Positions 39,407 to 49,829 are shown, counted from the first letter of the stretch. The stretch is DNA of 64,000 nucleotides from Pseudoalteromonas ostreae (GCF_018069805.1 NZ_JAGPYN010000009.1:120819-184818), one strand, 5' to 3'. Notes: generated by a model not told the origin, from the letters alone. Translations and numbers: made by a program.

Positions 39407-39435
39407 TCTGACTGCTGCATGAATGAAAAGTTCTG
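39407..39435 (-). promoter_or_regulatory. Sigma-E-type promoter of rpoE
   Basis: On the minus strand AGAACTT-type -35 (GAACTT at 39428-39433) and TCAGA -10 (39407-39411) with a 16-bp spacer, about 65 bp upstream of the rpoE start. This fits the sigma-E consensus (GGAACTT, about 16 bp, TCTGA/TCAAA) and the known autoregulation of rpoE. Confidence 0.7.
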
Positions 39436-39604
39436 TTTAATATTATTTTTTTATAAAATAGCATATAAATATGTTGGCGAAAGTTGAAAATCACTAATAG
39501 TGTCGCGCCAAATATGGTACATATACGCCTATCATAATATTATTATTTGCTCATTACTGTTTATACATTAGTATCTGGGCATTGTAACCGCAAAGACCAC
39601 GGAC

Positions 39605-41230
39605 ATGAACCAAAATAAACACCATATCACGGATGTCGCTATTATTGGCAGCGGCGCAGCTGGCCTCTCATTAGCATTATCTTTAGCTAATCACTGTAAA
39701 GTTACCGTGATCAGCAAAGGTGAATTGACGGAAGGTTCCACACTTTATGCACAAGGCGGCATTGCTGCCGTGTTTGATAAAAAGAATGACAGCATTGAAT
39801 CTCACGTACAAGACACCTTAGATGCCGGTGGTGGTTTATGTGACAAAACCGCCGTGCAATACACCGCAAGTAATGCCCATGACTGCTTGCAATGGCTAAT
39901 CGAGCAAGGCGTGCCTTTTGATATGGAGTTTGATAGCAAAGGCAAAGAGCGCTTTCATTTAACCCGTGAAGGCGGCCATAGCCATCGCCGAATTTTACAC
40001 GCTGCAGATGCCACTGGCCGAGCAGTGCAAACAACGCTAATAAGCCAAGTACAAGCGCACCCAGAAATTACCTTATTAGAACAATACAACGCGATAGATT
40101 TAATTGGTGATAAAAAATTAGGCCAAAACGGTAAACATATTCATGGCGTATATATGTGGAACCGAGCGGCGAAGAAAGTTGAAACAATTTCAGCTAAGTT
40201 TGTAGCCTTAGCAACCGGTGGTGCCAGTAAAGTATACCTTTACACATCCAACCCTGATGTATCCAGTGGTGATGGTATCGCCATGGCTTGGCGGGCAGGT
40301 TGTAGAGTAGCTAATATGGAATTTAATCAATTCCACCCAACCAGTTTATATCACCCAGAACTACAAAACTTTCTGATCACTGAAGCAATGCGCGGTGAAG
40401 GTGCTTATTTAAAGCGCCCTGACGGTACACGATTCATGAAAGACTTTGATGAGCGTGAAGAGCTTGCACCACGCGATATTGTGGCCCGAGCTATCGATTT
40501 TGAAATGAAACGCTTGGGCGCTAACTGTGTGTATTTAGATATCAGTCATAAAGATAAAGACTTTATTATTGAGCATTTCCCGACCATTTATGCAAAATGT
40601 TTAAGTGTCGGGCTCGATATCACTAAAGATCCAATTCCAGTGGTTCCTGCGGCACATTATACCTGTGGTGGAGTAATGACTGACTTTAATGGCAAGACCG
40701 ATCTAGATAACTTATACGCGGTAGGTGAAGTCGCTTATACAGGGCTACATGGCGCTAATCGTATGGCCAGTAATTCATTACTAGAGTGTATTGTGTTTGC
40801 TCACGCAGCAGCAAAAGATATTTTAGCAAAAATACAGCATAGTCCAGCATTAAAAATGCTGCCGATGTGGGATGAAAGCCGCGTAACTAACTCAGATGAA
40901 GAAGTGGTGATCACCCATAATTGGCATGAACTACGGCTATTTATGTGGGACTATGTTGGCATTGTGCGTTCAACTAAACGCCTAGAACGAGCGTTACACC
41001 GAGTTGAATTACTACAACAAGAAATTCGTGATTATTATGCACACTTCCGCGTTTCGAATAACTTGCTTGAGCTGCGTAATTTAGTGCAAGTAGCAGAGCT
41101 GATAATTCGCAGTGCAATGGAACGAAAAGAAAGCAGAGGCTTGCATTATACCATTGACTACCCGCAGTTAACCGATAATCCAACGCCCACTATTTTGACT
41201 CCTCATGCTCACGACGAGCAACCAAAGTAA
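39605..41230 (+). CDS. nadB: L-aspartate oxidase
   Basis: The first step of de novo NAD synthesis: aspartate to iminoaspartate with FAD. 541 residues with the N-terminal FAD Rossmann motif [14 protein letters not shown], the [13 protein letters not shown] segment, the [14 protein letters not shown] active-site region and the late [19 protein letters not shown] motif. It is divergent from rpoE, as in E. coli. Its last 41 bp overlap the 3' end of the ygfX-like gene on the other strand. Confidence 0.97.
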   Translation: MNQNKHHITDVAIIGSGAAGLSLALSLANHCKVTVISKGELTEGSTLYAQGGIAAVFDKKNDSIESHVQDTLDAGGGLCDKTAVQYTASNAHDCLQWLIEQGVPFDMEFDSKGKERFHLTREGGHSHRRILHAADATGRAVQTTLISQVQAHPEITLLEQYNAIDLIGDKKLGQNGKHIHGVYMWNRAAKKVETISAKFVALATGGASKVYLYTSNPDVSSGDGIAMAWRAGCRVANMEFNQFHPTSLYHPELQNFLITEAMRGEGAYLKRPDGTRFMKDFDEREELAPRDIVARAIDFEMKRLGANCVYLDISHKDKDFIIEHFPTIYAKCLSVGLDITKDPIPVVPAAHYTCGGVMTDFNGKTDLDNLYAVGEVAYTGLHGANRMASNSLLECIVFAHAAAKDILAKIQHSPALKMLPMWDESRVTNSDEEVVITHNWHELRLFMWDYVGIVRSTKRLERALHRVELLQQEIRDYYAHFRVSNNLLELRNLVQVAELIIRSAMERKESRGLHYTIDYPQLTDNPTPTILTPHAHDEQPK

Positions 41231-41609
41231 TACGTTTCAAGCGCACAAAACTCAGTTCATCAACCCCGCTGGCATTAATAATAAGCCAGTGGGAGCTTGC
41301 AAAGCCATTAATATATAACCAAACACTGTCTTGATAAACGCGGCTTTTGTTACTGATATGGCCATTTATTTTTAGCGTATTATTTTCAAAACGACATTGC
41401 GTAGAATCTAATATAAAAACGCCTTGCTGAGGATGGGATTTTTTATACCAGCGCCAACTTACATAACCACAAATAGCACTACAGACAACACAAATAAATT
41501 GCGTTAATATACTAGTTAAAAATAGGCTATAACACACTGCAAACAAGCTAAAGTAGACCACAAAAGGTTTGTGGTCTGGAAGATTATTAGTAACCCTAAA
41601 CCTATACAC
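41190..41609 (-). CDS. YgfX/CptA-like membrane protein
   Basis: A 139-residue protein with two transmembrane helices near the N-terminus (about 16-50) and a beta-rich cytoplasmic tail ([36 protein letters not shown]). This layout and the position directly after sdhE match YgfX (CptA), a small inner-membrane protein described as a toxin-like inhibitor of cell division in E. coli, though sequence identity within this family is low. It overlaps sdhE by 8 bp and the end of nadB by 41 bp. Confidence 0.7.
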   Translation of the reverse strand: MYRFRVTNNLPDHKPFVVYFSLFAVCYSLFLTSILTQFICVVCSAICGYVSWRWYKKSHPQQGVFILDSTQCRFENNTLKINGHISNKSRVYQDSVWLYINGFASSHWLIINASGVDELSFVRLKRITLVARREHEESK

Positions 41610-41853
41610 GAACTCGATCTAAAATCAGCTGTACCATCCGTTTAAGCTCAGGATCTTTACATTCTTGATGGCCCATAAACCACGCAAACAGATCGGGGTC
41701 ATCCGCTTCAAGCAAACGTTGGAGAACAGCTTGCTGCTGCATTGATAACGAATCAAATGCCTCATCTACAAATGGCATAAATAACACATCTAGTTCTAAC
41801 ATGCCGCGACGACAAGCCCAGCGAATACGCGCTTTATTGTGAATTTCAGTCAT
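41602..41853 (-). CDS. sdhE: FAD assembly factor SdhE
   Basis: An 83-residue helical protein with the family RGxxE motif (ACRRGMLELD) and the C-terminal WFMGHQECKDPEL. SdhE promotes covalent flavinylation of SdhA and FrdA. It forms an operon with the ygfX-like gene (8-bp overlap) and is divergent from ygfZ, the same arrangement as in E. coli. Confidence 0.95.
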   Translation of the reverse strand: MTEIHNKARIRWACRRGMLELDVLFMPFVDEAFDSLSMQQQAVLQRLLEADDPDLFAWFMGHQECKDPELKRMVQLILDRVRV

Positions 41854-41983
41854 TTTTTACCTCGTACTAAGTTGCTTAGCAGTTTAACAAATTGCACCTG
41901 AATAAACAGCTATTTATGCATCTATACCAGCAGCGCTAACTACGGTATTATACACGCCTACATTTATTGTAACGCAGGTTTTT

Positions 41984-42895
41984 ATGTCAACAGTACACGC
42001 ATGCCCTTTATCACATCAGCTGATCCGCATTAGCGGTGTTGATAAACTCGCCTACCTTCATGGCCAAATTACCCAAGATATTAATAAGCTCAACCAAACC
42101 AACTTCTTATGGGCTGGGCACTGTAATGCCAAAGGTAAATTATGGAGTGTAGCAAAGTTATTTGCTTATCAAGATAGTTACTATTTAGCAGCATCAACGG
42201 TTGAAACCGCTCAATCTTTAACTGAATTAAAAAAGTATGCGGTGTTTTCAAAAGTTGAAATACAAGCAGCTACCAGCAAGTTAATTGGTTTAATCGGTGA
42301 TGATCTAGCTGCGGCCTTAAATGCATTGAACATTCATTTTGATGAACAAGATAGCGCTTGCGATTTTAGTCATGGTAAAGCACTAAAATTAGCAAAAAAC
42401 CGCATTTTACTGATGGTTAATGATGAATTTTCGCTGCCTGATGAGGTTATTGCCCTTGAAAATGATGCGCTGTGGCACCAACATAGTATTTTAGCGGGTG
42501 AGCCGGAGCTCAATGAAGCAGCACTTGGTGAATACGTACCACAGATGGTCAATCTGCAAGCAATCGGCGGCATAAGCTTTCGTAAAGGCTGCTACACAGG
42601 CCAAGAAACGGTGGCCCGCATGAAATACCTTGGTAAAAATAAACGCGCTATGTATATCGTATCAGGGCACAGCGATGGAGAATTAGCTGAACCAGAGCTT
42701 GAAACCCACATGGGTGAAAATTGGCGTCGTGCTGGCAAATTAATAAGCCAAGCCTACAATCAACAAAGTAAAACCTTATTTGGCCTTGTTGTGTTGCCAA
42801 ACGACAGTGAAACTAGTCAGTTACTGCGTGCAAAACATACCCCAACGGTAGAGCTAACAATCCTTCCTCTACCCTACTCTCTCGAAGACGAATAA
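41984..42895 (+). CDS. ygfZ: Folate-binding Fe-S cluster repair protein YgfZ
   Basis: 303 residues of the GcvT-like fold with the family signature KGCYTGQETVARMKYLGK (Cys in the KGCYTGQE motif). YgfZ uses tetrahydrofolate in maturation or repair of some Fe-S enzymes, for example MiaB. It has an early ISGVDKLAYLHGQITQD segment. It is followed 12 bp later by the FKBP gene, likely one transcript. Confidence 0.95.
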   Translation: MSTVHACPLSHQLIRISGVDKLAYLHGQITQDINKLNQTNFLWAGHCNAKGKLWSVAKLFAYQDSYYLAASTVETAQSLTELKKYAVFSKVEIQAATSKLIGLIGDDLAAALNALNIHFDEQDSACDFSHGKALKLAKNRILLMVNDEFSLPDEVIALENDALWHQHSILAGEPELNEAALGEYVPQMVNLQAIGGISFRKGCYTGQETVARMKYLGKNKRAMYIVSGHSDGELAEPELETHMGENWRRAGKLISQAYNQQSKTLFGLVVLPNDSETSQLLRAKHTPTVELTILPLPYSLEDE

Positions 42896-42907
42896 ATAGG
42901 AGTGACT

Positions 42908-43393
42908 ATGATCGTTGCAACAAATAAAGTGGTAAAAATGCATTATTCAGTCATGGATAATGACAAAAACTCTATCGATAACTCATTTGATGGTGAGCCA
43001 CTGATTTTTATCGTTGGTACCGGTTACTTAATTCAAGGCCTAGAAGATGCCCTGCAAGGTAAAAAAGCGGGCGACACACTCAGTGTAACTGTGCCACCAG
43101 AGCAAGGTTATGGCGAACGCCATGATGATCTGATGCAAGCAGTGCCAAAGTCGATGTTTGAAGGAATGGAAATTGAAGTTGGTATGCAATTTCGTGCCTC
43201 AACAGATGATGGCGACCAATCTGTAATGATCATTGATATTCAAGAAGATGAAGTAATTGTAGATGGGAATAATCCACTTGCAGGCATTACCTTAAACTTT
43301 GATGTAGAAATACTTGAAGTGCGTGATGCAACAGCTGACGAGTTAGCGCATGGCCACGTCCATGGTGATGGCGGCTGTGGTCACGACCACTAA
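42908..43393 (+). CDS. slyD: FKBP-type peptidyl-prolyl isomerase, SlyD-like
   Basis: 161 residues starting MIVATNKVVKMHYSV; TAGGAG lies 5 bp upstream of this ATG, whereas a GTG two codons earlier would overlap it. The FKBP domain (FIVGTGYLIQGLEDAL, TVPPEQGYGERHDDL) contains an inserted chaperone flap (about residues 70-125), and the tail is a short metal-binding His/Gly stretch (HGHVHGDGGCGHDH). SlyD acts as a folding helper and nickel-binding protein. The tail is shorter than in E. coli. Confidence 0.9.
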   Translation: MIVATNKVVKMHYSVMDNDKNSIDNSFDGEPLIFIVGTGYLIQGLEDALQGKKAGDTLSVTVPPEQGYGERHDDLMQAVPKSMFEGMEIEVGMQFRASTDDGDQSVMIIDIQEDEVIVDGNNPLAGITLNFDVEILEVRDATADELAHGHVHGDGGCGHDH

Positions 43394-43413
43394 TATCAAC
43401 TTAAATCGACAAT

Positions 43414-43437
43414 AAAAAAGCGCTACTGCGCTTTTTT
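43414..43437. terminator. Terminator hairpin after slyD
   Basis: AAAAAAGCGC, a TACT loop, then GCGCTTTTTT, between convergent genes. Confidence 0.85.
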
Positions 43438-43456
43438 ATATCTATAATTTAATTAA

Positions 43457-43909
43457 TCAAACGGTTGTAGGCTCTGCTACTGGCTCGCTTATCTTACCCG
43501 CCAACGCTGCTAGTAAACCATCTTGGTCGTTAGTTCCTAAACGATATTGGCTACCATCTTTTAAAGTTAGCTGTACCGCGCTAAATCCTGACACTGTGTA
43601 TACCCAGCCATCGTGAGTAATGCGCAGGCCAATCCCATGACGAAAAGAATTCTCTACGGCTTTAGCTTCAATAATATCCACTAACGGTAACTTATCACCA
43701 AACACGCCAGGACCAAACCCCCAGCTAATTTGGCTGTCATCAACTTTAATGGTTAAACCATGGAACAAAAAACCCACCAGCACTAAAATCGCTGCAAATA
43801 CCATTAACGGCATATCTGCACCAATTAAATACCAAGCTAAACCGACAAAGCTGGCAATCCAACTTAGAATAACAAAAATGAACAATGCAAATTGCTTATG
43901 TTGATACAT
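43457..43909 (-). CDS. Hypothetical membrane protein with a beta-rich (PH-like) domain
   Basis: 150 residues. Two N-terminal transmembrane helices (about 7-28 and 32-51) are followed by a cytoplasmic domain of short strands (IKVDDSQISWGFGPGVF, GIGLRITHDGWVYTVSG, VQLTLKDGSQYRLGTND). This resembles bacterial PH-like membrane proteins. The C-terminal tail is Pro/Glu-rich. I do not recognise a named family. It lies 9 bp downstream of the DUF481 gene, so co-transcription is likely. Confidence 0.75.
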   Translation of the reverse strand: MYQHKQFALFIFVILSWIASFVGLAWYLIGADMPLMVFAAILVLVGFLFHGLTIKVDDSQISWGFGPGVFGDKLPLVDIIEAKAVENSFRHGIGLRITHDGWVYTVSGFSAVQLTLKDGSQYRLGTNDQDGLLAALAGKISEPVAEPTTV

Positions 43910-43918
43910 AATACTCTC

Positions 43919-44743
43919 TTAAAAACTATAAACTAATGTCGCACTTAGTTCTGAATCAAACTTTAACTTGTCGTCTTCCGGCTTAGAATTATAACGATAT
44001 AAATAAGTAAACTTTAATGATACAGCGCCCATTACTTGGCTTATCAATGATGTTTCTGACTTTAATCGTGAGTTCAATCCTGACAATGATTGTTCAATAC
44101 TTAAATCTTGATTGAAGCGTGTTCGAGTCGAGACCGTACGCTCCCACTGCAGTGCTAAACGTAATAAATAACCGGTTTTTGTTTTGTCTTCTTGCTCATC
44201 TTCAAGCTCAGGATCATCTTGTGCCACCGAGCGGTATAAACCAGGTCCTATATCAAAATCAACTTGGTTTTTTACCCCTTGATATAAACGATTACCGTAA
44301 CCTGCCGCAAGCGTGCTTTTAAACTCAAGGCCACTGAACTCATCTTCTTCATAATCGCCATACATAAAGAACGAGGCATTTTTTATTCCAACTTTATAGT
44401 TGCCCTGCGCAGAGAAAAATATACGGTTTGCCGATACTTCATCATTGCCTGTAGTGTCGTTACGATCACGTTTATATAAACTATCTATTTTGAACTGATT
44501 ACGCCATTTCTCAAGATCTTGGTATAAATTACCTTTGAACTTAAAACTAGTCGAATTAGTATTACCACGACTAACAATAAGTCCAAATTCAGTATCGCCG
44601 TATAATAGTTCGCCTTGATGGATTTTATGGATCTCTTCATCTGAGAGTTGACCATACTTATGAAAGTCTTCAAAAGGATCAACCGCCCAAACTTTAAAGC
44701 TAAACAGACAGCCCAACAACAGCAGTAACCTAATCACTATCAC
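43919..44743 (-). CDS. DUF481 outer-membrane beta-barrel protein
   Basis: 274 residues with a signal peptide (1-20, SFKVWAVD) and repeated amphipathic strands ending in a Phe-terminated barrel signal (LSATLVYSF). The DUF481 pattern is clear: GLIVSRGNTNSTSFKFKG, then charged strands with periplasmic turns, and IGPGLYR. It is expected in the outer membrane as a small barrel; the function of these salt-stress-associated proteins is unknown. It is followed by the PH-like membrane protein gene. Confidence 0.85.
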   Translation of the reverse strand: MIVIRLLLLLGCLFSFKVWAVDPFEDFHKYGQLSDEEIHKIHQGELLYGDTEFGLIVSRGNTNSTSFKFKGNLYQDLEKWRNQFKIDSLYKRDRNDTTGNDEVSANRIFFSAQGNYKVGIKNASFFMYGDYEEDEFSGLEFKSTLAAGYGNRLYQGVKNQVDFDIGPGLYRSVAQDDPELEDEQEDKTKTGYLLRLALQWERTVSTRTRFNQDLSIEQSLSGLNSRLKSETSLISQVMGAVSLKFTYLYRYNSKPEDDKLKFDSELSATLVYSF

Positions 44744-44804
44744 TGTTCACTCACTGTGTTGATATATAAAACAAGGCTGTTTTCACTAAGATACTGCATC
44801 GAGT

Positions 44805-45125
44805 TTATTCGCTATCTTTCCATAATATATGACAAAACGGCGCGTCTTTATCACGGCTAATCAAAATTTTAGCAAATAAAATATCTTGATTATCGAATTC
44901 AAGTCCCACTAACACCTGAATAAATAATTCTGGCTCTATTTCTAATGCGACAAAATCTTGCCATTGATCATCAGGCTCACCTTCTTCAATAAAGCCAAGC
45001 TCTTCACGATGCTGGTTAAAATCATCAACATCTTGCTCACTCAGGTTATCTGGGGCTAACTCTAAAAAGATATCGTAAGCTTGATGCGTTACTTCTTCTT
45101 CACTGTATAAACGGGGTCCTGTCAT
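44805..45125 (-). CDS. DUF440 dsDNA-mimic protein (YciU/HI1450 type)
   Basis: 106 residues, strongly acidic. The family landmarks are AYDIFLELAPDNLSEQDV, DDQWQDFVALEIEPELF, LVGLEFDN, then FAKILISRDKDAPFCHILWK. In HI1450 the acidic surface imitates DNA and binds HU-like proteins. The similarity extends over the whole length, so function is probably the same. It is a single gene between the DUF481 gene and the efflux operon. Confidence 0.88.
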   Translation of the reverse strand: MTGPRLYSEEEVTHQAYDIFLELAPDNLSEQDVDDFNQHREELGFIEEGEPDDQWQDFVALEIEPELFIQVLVGLEFDNQDILFAKILISRDKDAPFCHILWKDSE

Positions 45126-45231
45126 TGCCGAAAACCTTTCATGATGCTAATGCGAGATATAGTATCAAACCTCAGCAAATTATTGACAAAAAAAAGCCAA
45201 GTTCCCTGACTTTTTTTATACAATGCTTTTT

Positions 45232-48200
45232 TTATACTTGTGAAGTCACTATGCCCTTTACTTTTTCACGCATTGATTGCAGCAAACTATAAAATAATGG
45301 CACCAGCAAAGTACCCAATATAGTCGCTGCTAACATGCCTGCTAGCACAGTAACACCCAGAGATACACGGCTTCCAGCCCCAGCGCCAGTTGCAAATACT
45401 AACGGTAGTACACCTAATACAAATGAAAGAGCAGTCATTAATACCGCACGAAACCTCATTTTGGCTGCACTAAGAGCCGCATCAAAAATACTCTTGCCGG
45501 CAAGCCGCTCTTCCATCGCAAACTCTACAATCAAAATTGCGGTTTTGGTCGACATACCGATAAGCAATACTAACCCCACTTGTGCATAAATATTGTTTTC
45601 CATACCCAGTACGTATAACGCTAACATTGCGCCAAATATCGCCAGTGGAATTGCTGCTATAACTGAAAAAGGGATCGTCCAACTTTCATATTGTGCAACC
45701 AAAAATAAGTAAACAAAAATAACGGCCAAGGCAAATAGCAACGGTGCCATATTACCGGCTTCAATTTCTTGTTTAGATTGACCTGCCCATTCAAATACAT
45801 AGCCATTAGGTAACTGCTTAGCTAGCTCTTCCATAGCAGAGATTGCATCACCACTTGAGAACCCCGTTGCGGCTTGGCCACTGATGCTCGCACTACGATA
45901 TAAATTAAAGTGCTTGAGGGTCGTTGGCCCAAGAATTGGTTCAAGTTTAGCAAGTGTCGTTAATGGCACCATGTCGCCTTCATTATTGCGTACAAAATAA
46001 TGCTGTAAGTCTGAAGGGTTTTTACGAAACTCACTCTCAGCTTGCATGATTACTTTATAAGTACGGCTGAACTGATTGAAATCGTTAATATATAATGAGC
46101 CGAGCTGGGCTTGCAGCGTTAAGAATATGTCACTTAATGCAACCCCTTGAGCTTTTGCTTTATTGCGATCTATCTCTAAAAAGTACTGCGGTACATTTGC
46201 TCTAAAAGTACTGTACACGTTACTCAAGCTTGGATGTTGGTTCGCTTCATATACCAGACCATTAAGCACTTGCGCCAACTCAACCGGATCCCGGCCTTCA
46301 CTGTCTTGTAGGCGAAATTCAAAACCAGCACTATTGCCTAAACCAGGAATTGGCGGCGGGTTAAATACCATTATCTGCGCATCAGGCATGGCCCACATTT
46401 TCCCCATCAAACGACCAATCACTGACTTTAAGCCTAGCTCAGCACTGGTGCGTTCTTCCCAGTCTTTTAAAATAACAATACCTAAAGCATTATTTGAGCC
46501 CGCCCCGCCAATCAAAGAAAAACCGGATACCGCAATAAAATCAGTTGCTGCAGGTTCTTGTTTAATAATGTCACCTATTTTATGCATCACATCAGCAGTG
46601 CGACCAGAAGCCGCCGCATCTGGTAATTGCACATCTACAAACACAAAACCTTGATCTTCGGCTGGCACAAATCCTGTTGGAACGCTTTTAGCCAGCCAGC
46701 CTGCCACCACAAAAATAACTAAGGCAAAAATACCCACGCGTGCCGAGCGTTTTAAAACAAAGTGGATGATTTTAGAATAGATGGAAGTTGATTTAACAAT
46801 GCCTTGCTCGACTGGCGCCAGCCATTTTATCGGTTTCATTGACTTTTCTGTTAACAATAGCGCACATAAAGCTGGACTTAGGGTTAATGCGTTAACCGAT
46901 GAAATTAATACCGCAAACGAAATCGTTACAGAAAACTGCTTATAAAGCTCCCCAGTAATACCTGGCATGAAGCCTACTGGCACAAATACAGCTAATAACA
47001 CCAAAGTGGTCGCAATAATAGGCCCGGTTACTTGCTCCATCGCTTTAGTGACCGCCTCTTTAATCGGCAGCTTTTCTTCTTTGAGGATCCGCTCAACATT
47101 CTCAATTACAATAATTGCATCATCTACCACAATACCGATCGCTAGCACTAAACCAAATAAGGTGATTAAGTTAATTGAGTAACCCATAGCCATCATAAAA
47201 GCAAACGTCCCCACCAACGATACTGGAATGGCAATAGTTGGAATAAGTGTCGCGCGCCAATTTTGTAAAAACAAAAACACCACTAAAACAACCAGGCCAA
47301 CAGCTTGAAATAATGTAACAATCACTTCTTCGATTGAGCGATTGATAAACTCTGTCGTATCGTATGGTATTGAGTATTCAACACCATCTGGTAATTGCTT
47401 AGCAAGCTCTGCCATGGTGGCTTTAACATCACTTGCCACTTGCGTTGCATTGGCATCGGTTAATTGGTAAATAACTATAAAAGCGGTATCTTGCTGATTT
47501 AACTTAGCGTTAATACTGTAATCAGCTGAGCCAAGTTCAATGCGGGCAATATCAGTTAAACGTACAAAGTTACCATCTTGATTAGCACGAATAATTGTTT
47601 GGCCAAACTCTTCTGGAGTTTTTAAACGCCCTTTAGCTTGAATTGAATATTCAAACTGCTGACTTGGTAAACTCGGTGCAGCACCTAATTTACCAGCTGC
47701 CACTATGGTATTCTGCTCTTGTAATGCCGCTCTAACTTCGCCTACTGTCAGCCCTAACGCCGCCATTTTATCTGGACGTAACCACAATCGCATTGAATAG
47801 GTTTTCTCACCCATAACCTCAGCCGATGCCACGCCTTTAATTCGTCCCAGCGGTTCCGTTAAGTAATTTGTTGCATAGTTACTTAAAAAAATAGCATCAA
47901 TGTTTGCTTGGCTAGAATACAAGTTAATACCCAATAACATTGAACTGGATTTTTTCTTAACCGATACACCTTGGCGTGTTACTTCGCTGGGTAATCCTGG
48001 TTCAGCTAAGGCGACACGGTTTTGTACATTGACTTGAGCAATATCAGTATCCGTGCCCACCTTAAAGTATGCAGTTATCGTAGCAGTGCCGTTATTGCTG
48101 GAGCTGGACTCGATATACATCATATCTTTGACACCATTAACTTGCTCTTCAATGGGTCTGACCACTGACTCTTCCACTATTTGCGCACTGGCACCTGGGT

Positions 48201-48348
48201 AAACTGCGGTGATCTGTATTTGCGGTGGAGTAATCTCGGGATACATATTAACTGGCAGCAAACCCATGGAAATCAAACCCGCTAGCGTAATCACTATCGA
48301 AATAACGAGGGCAAATTTAGGCCGCGCGATAAACGTTTTACTTATCAT
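45232..48348 (-). CDS. RND multidrug efflux pump, inner-membrane subunit (HAE1/AcrB type)
   Basis: 1038 residues, the usual length. It has twelve transmembrane helices in the RND pattern, two large periplasmic loops, the signature start FIARPKFALVISIVI and the proton-relay Asp pair in TM4 (GIVVDDAIIVIENVER). GFFN-like early motif region PVNMYPEITPPQI is present. It exports drugs or toxic lipophilic compounds in exchange for protons. It lies 11 bp after the adaptor gene. No outer-membrane channel or local regulator gene is present, so it probably uses a shared TolC. Confidence 0.95.
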   Translation of the reverse strand: MISKTFIARPKFALVISIVITLAGLISMGLLPVNMYPEITPPQIQITAVYPGASAQIVEESVVRPIEEQVNGVKDMMYIESSSSNNGTATITAYFKVGTDTDIAQVNVQNRVALAEPGLPSEVTRQGVSVKKKSSSMLLGINLYSSQANIDAIFLSNYATNYLTEPLGRIKGVASAEVMGEKTYSMRLWLRPDKMAALGLTVGEVRAALQEQNTIVAAGKLGAAPSLPSQQFEYSIQAKGRLKTPEEFGQTIIRANQDGNFVRLTDIARIELGSADYSINAKLNQQDTAFIVIYQLTDANATQVASDVKATMAELAKQLPDGVEYSIPYDTTEFINRSIEEVIVTLFQAVGLVVLVVFLFLQNWRATLIPTIAIPVSLVGTFAFMMAMGYSINLITLFGLVLAIGIVVDDAIIVIENVERILKEEKLPIKEAVTKAMEQVTGPIIATTLVLLAVFVPVGFMPGITGELYKQFSVTISFAVLISSVNALTLSPALCALLLTEKSMKPIKWLAPVEQGIVKSTSIYSKIIHFVLKRSARVGIFALVIFVVAGWLAKSVPTGFVPAEDQGFVFVDVQLPDAAASGRTADVMHKIGDIIKQEPAATDFIAVSGFSLIGGAGSNNALGIVILKDWEERTSAELGLKSVIGRLMGKMWAMPDAQIMVFNPPPIPGLGNSAGFEFRLQDSEGRDPVELAQVLNGLVYEANQHPSLSNVYSTFRANVPQYFLEIDRNKAKAQGVALSDIFLTLQAQLGSLYINDFNQFSRTYKVIMQAESEFRKNPSDLQHYFVRNNEGDMVPLTTLAKLEPILGPTTLKHFNLYRSASISGQAATGFSSGDAISAMEELAKQLPNGYVFEWAGQSKQEIEAGNMAPLLFALAVIFVYLFLVAQYESWTIPFSVIAAIPLAIFGAMLALYVLGMENNIYAQVGLVLLIGMSTKTAILIVEFAMEERLAGKSIFDAALSAAKMRFRAVLMTALSFVLGVLPLVFATGAGAGSRVSLGVTVLAGMLAATILGTLLVPLFYSLLQSMREKVKGIVTSQV

Positions 48349-48359
48349 GTGCGTTTCCT

Positions 48360-49565
48360 TTAGTTTGCAGCGTCTGGTTGGCTAGAAATTGTACCGATGG
48401 TGTGATCGACCTTTTTTTCAACTGGTTTAACTTCGACCCCTTGACGTACTTTTTGTAAACCTTCAACAATTACTTGCTCACCTTCTTGTAAGCCCGATTG
48501 AACGACCCACATCGCATTAATGCGCCGTCCTAGTTGCACAATGCGCGTTGCAACTTTGTTATCTTCACCCACCACGAGTACAAATTTACCTTGTTGATTT
48601 TCTTGTACAGCAGCTTGAGGAATAAGTGCTTGTAATTGCTTATCTTTACTTTCAACAATTAAGGTGACAAACAAGCCTGGCATTATAATGTTTTGTGGAT
48701 TGGCAAATGTCGCTCTTAGCCCGACAGTGCCAGTGCTACGATCAATTTTCGTATCGGCAAAATCTAACTGCCCTTTTACCCCCAAGTCCGAGTTATTTGG
48801 CAAACGTAGGGATAAATCGATTGGTACATTTTGAGGGTTATTCGCACTGTCTTGATGTTTTTGACGATAACTAATGTAATCGCCTTCTTCTACTTGGAAA
48901 TTGACATAAATTGGATCCACATCGGTCAATTCCGCTAATTCATTTGAGGAAGGGCTAACAATATTGCCTACATCGTAATTAACCTTACCAATACGCCCTG
49001 CAAACGGCGCTTTAATTTCGGTGTAACTTAAATTTAATTTTGCTTTTTCAAGGCTTGCCCTTGCTGAGATAACAGCCGCAGCAGCTTGCTCATACTTAGT
49101 GGTTAATTTATCTAAATCAGATTGTGAGATAAACCCTTGTGCAGCAACTTCTTTACCGCGTTTTAAATCGCGAGATGCGCCATCTTCGCCAGCAAGCTTA
49201 CTTTTTAGATCTGCTTCAATTTCAGCAACAGAAGATTGATATTCACTTGGATCGATTCTTAGTAGTAGCTGTCCTTTTTCAACAAATGAGCCTTCATCAA
49301 AATGACGCTCTATTAATTCACCCTCAACACGAGCGCGAATTTTCACTTCCTGATGAGCTTCTGTGCGAGCAACAAACTCTCGATAATTCCCCACCTCTTG
49401 GGTAACAACATTAAATACTGAAACCGCAGGAGGCGGAGCGACTTGTTTGGTAGCATTATCATCTGAGCAACCAGCTAAAAAAGCGATTAATGTTGTACCA
49501 ACAACCCCTTTGATCGCTAATGACATGTAAGTTCCTAAAATGCTAGGCGTGAACCTTTTTAGCAT
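48360..49565 (-). CDS. RND efflux periplasmic adaptor (AcrA type, lipoprotein)
   Basis: 401 residues with a lipobox FLAGC (Cys33), a lipoyl half (IRARVEGELIERHFDEGSFVEKG in two parts), a helical hairpin (about 95-165) and barrel-sandwich plus membrane-proximal domains (TEIKAPFAGRIGKVNYDVG). The adaptor bridges the pump and an outer-membrane channel. The ATG at 49565 gives a long signal; a start 13 codons in (MSLAIKG) is also possible. It is first gene of the two-gene operon. Confidence 0.94.
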   Translation of the reverse strand: MLKRFTPSILGTYMSLAIKGVVGTTLIAFLAGCSDDNATKQVAPPPAVSVFNVVTQEVGNYREFVARTEAHQEVKIRARVEGELIERHFDEGSFVEKGQLLLRIDPSEYQSSVAEIEADLKSKLAGEDGASRDLKRGKEVAAQGFISQSDLDKLTTKYEQAAAAVISARASLEKAKLNLSYTEIKAPFAGRIGKVNYDVGNIVSPSSNELAELTDVDPIYVNFQVEEGDYISYRQKHQDSANNPQNVPIDLSLRLPNNSDLGVKGQLDFADTKIDRSTGTVGLRATFANPQNIIMPGLFVTLIVESKDKQLQALIPQAAVQENQQGKFVLVVGEDNKVATRIVQLGRRINAMWVVQSGLQEGEQVIVEGLQKVRQGVEVKPVEKKVDHTIGTISSQPDAAN

Positions 49566-49829
49566 GGTTTATCTCCTTAGTAGCTGCGCGCACTACCTTT
49601 ATATGTTTATTTTAAATTGTGTTTAAACGCCAAGTTACGTTCGGAGGCTATTATGGGTCGATCATATAACAAGCCACCCGATTAAAAATATAGACCACTT
49701 TGTAATCATTTGTATCTGAGGTTCACAATAACAGCCTATAAAATAGCTTGTTTTTCAAACACGAAAGCCACGCTTTACATCAATTCAATTAGCTCGTAAG
49801 CTAAGCTGAAACAGGTCAGAGGAGTTGAC

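Noticed and set aside
45185..45229. Terminator after the RND pump gene
   Set aside because: The T-rich stretch has only a weak, imperfect stem, so no terminator is called.
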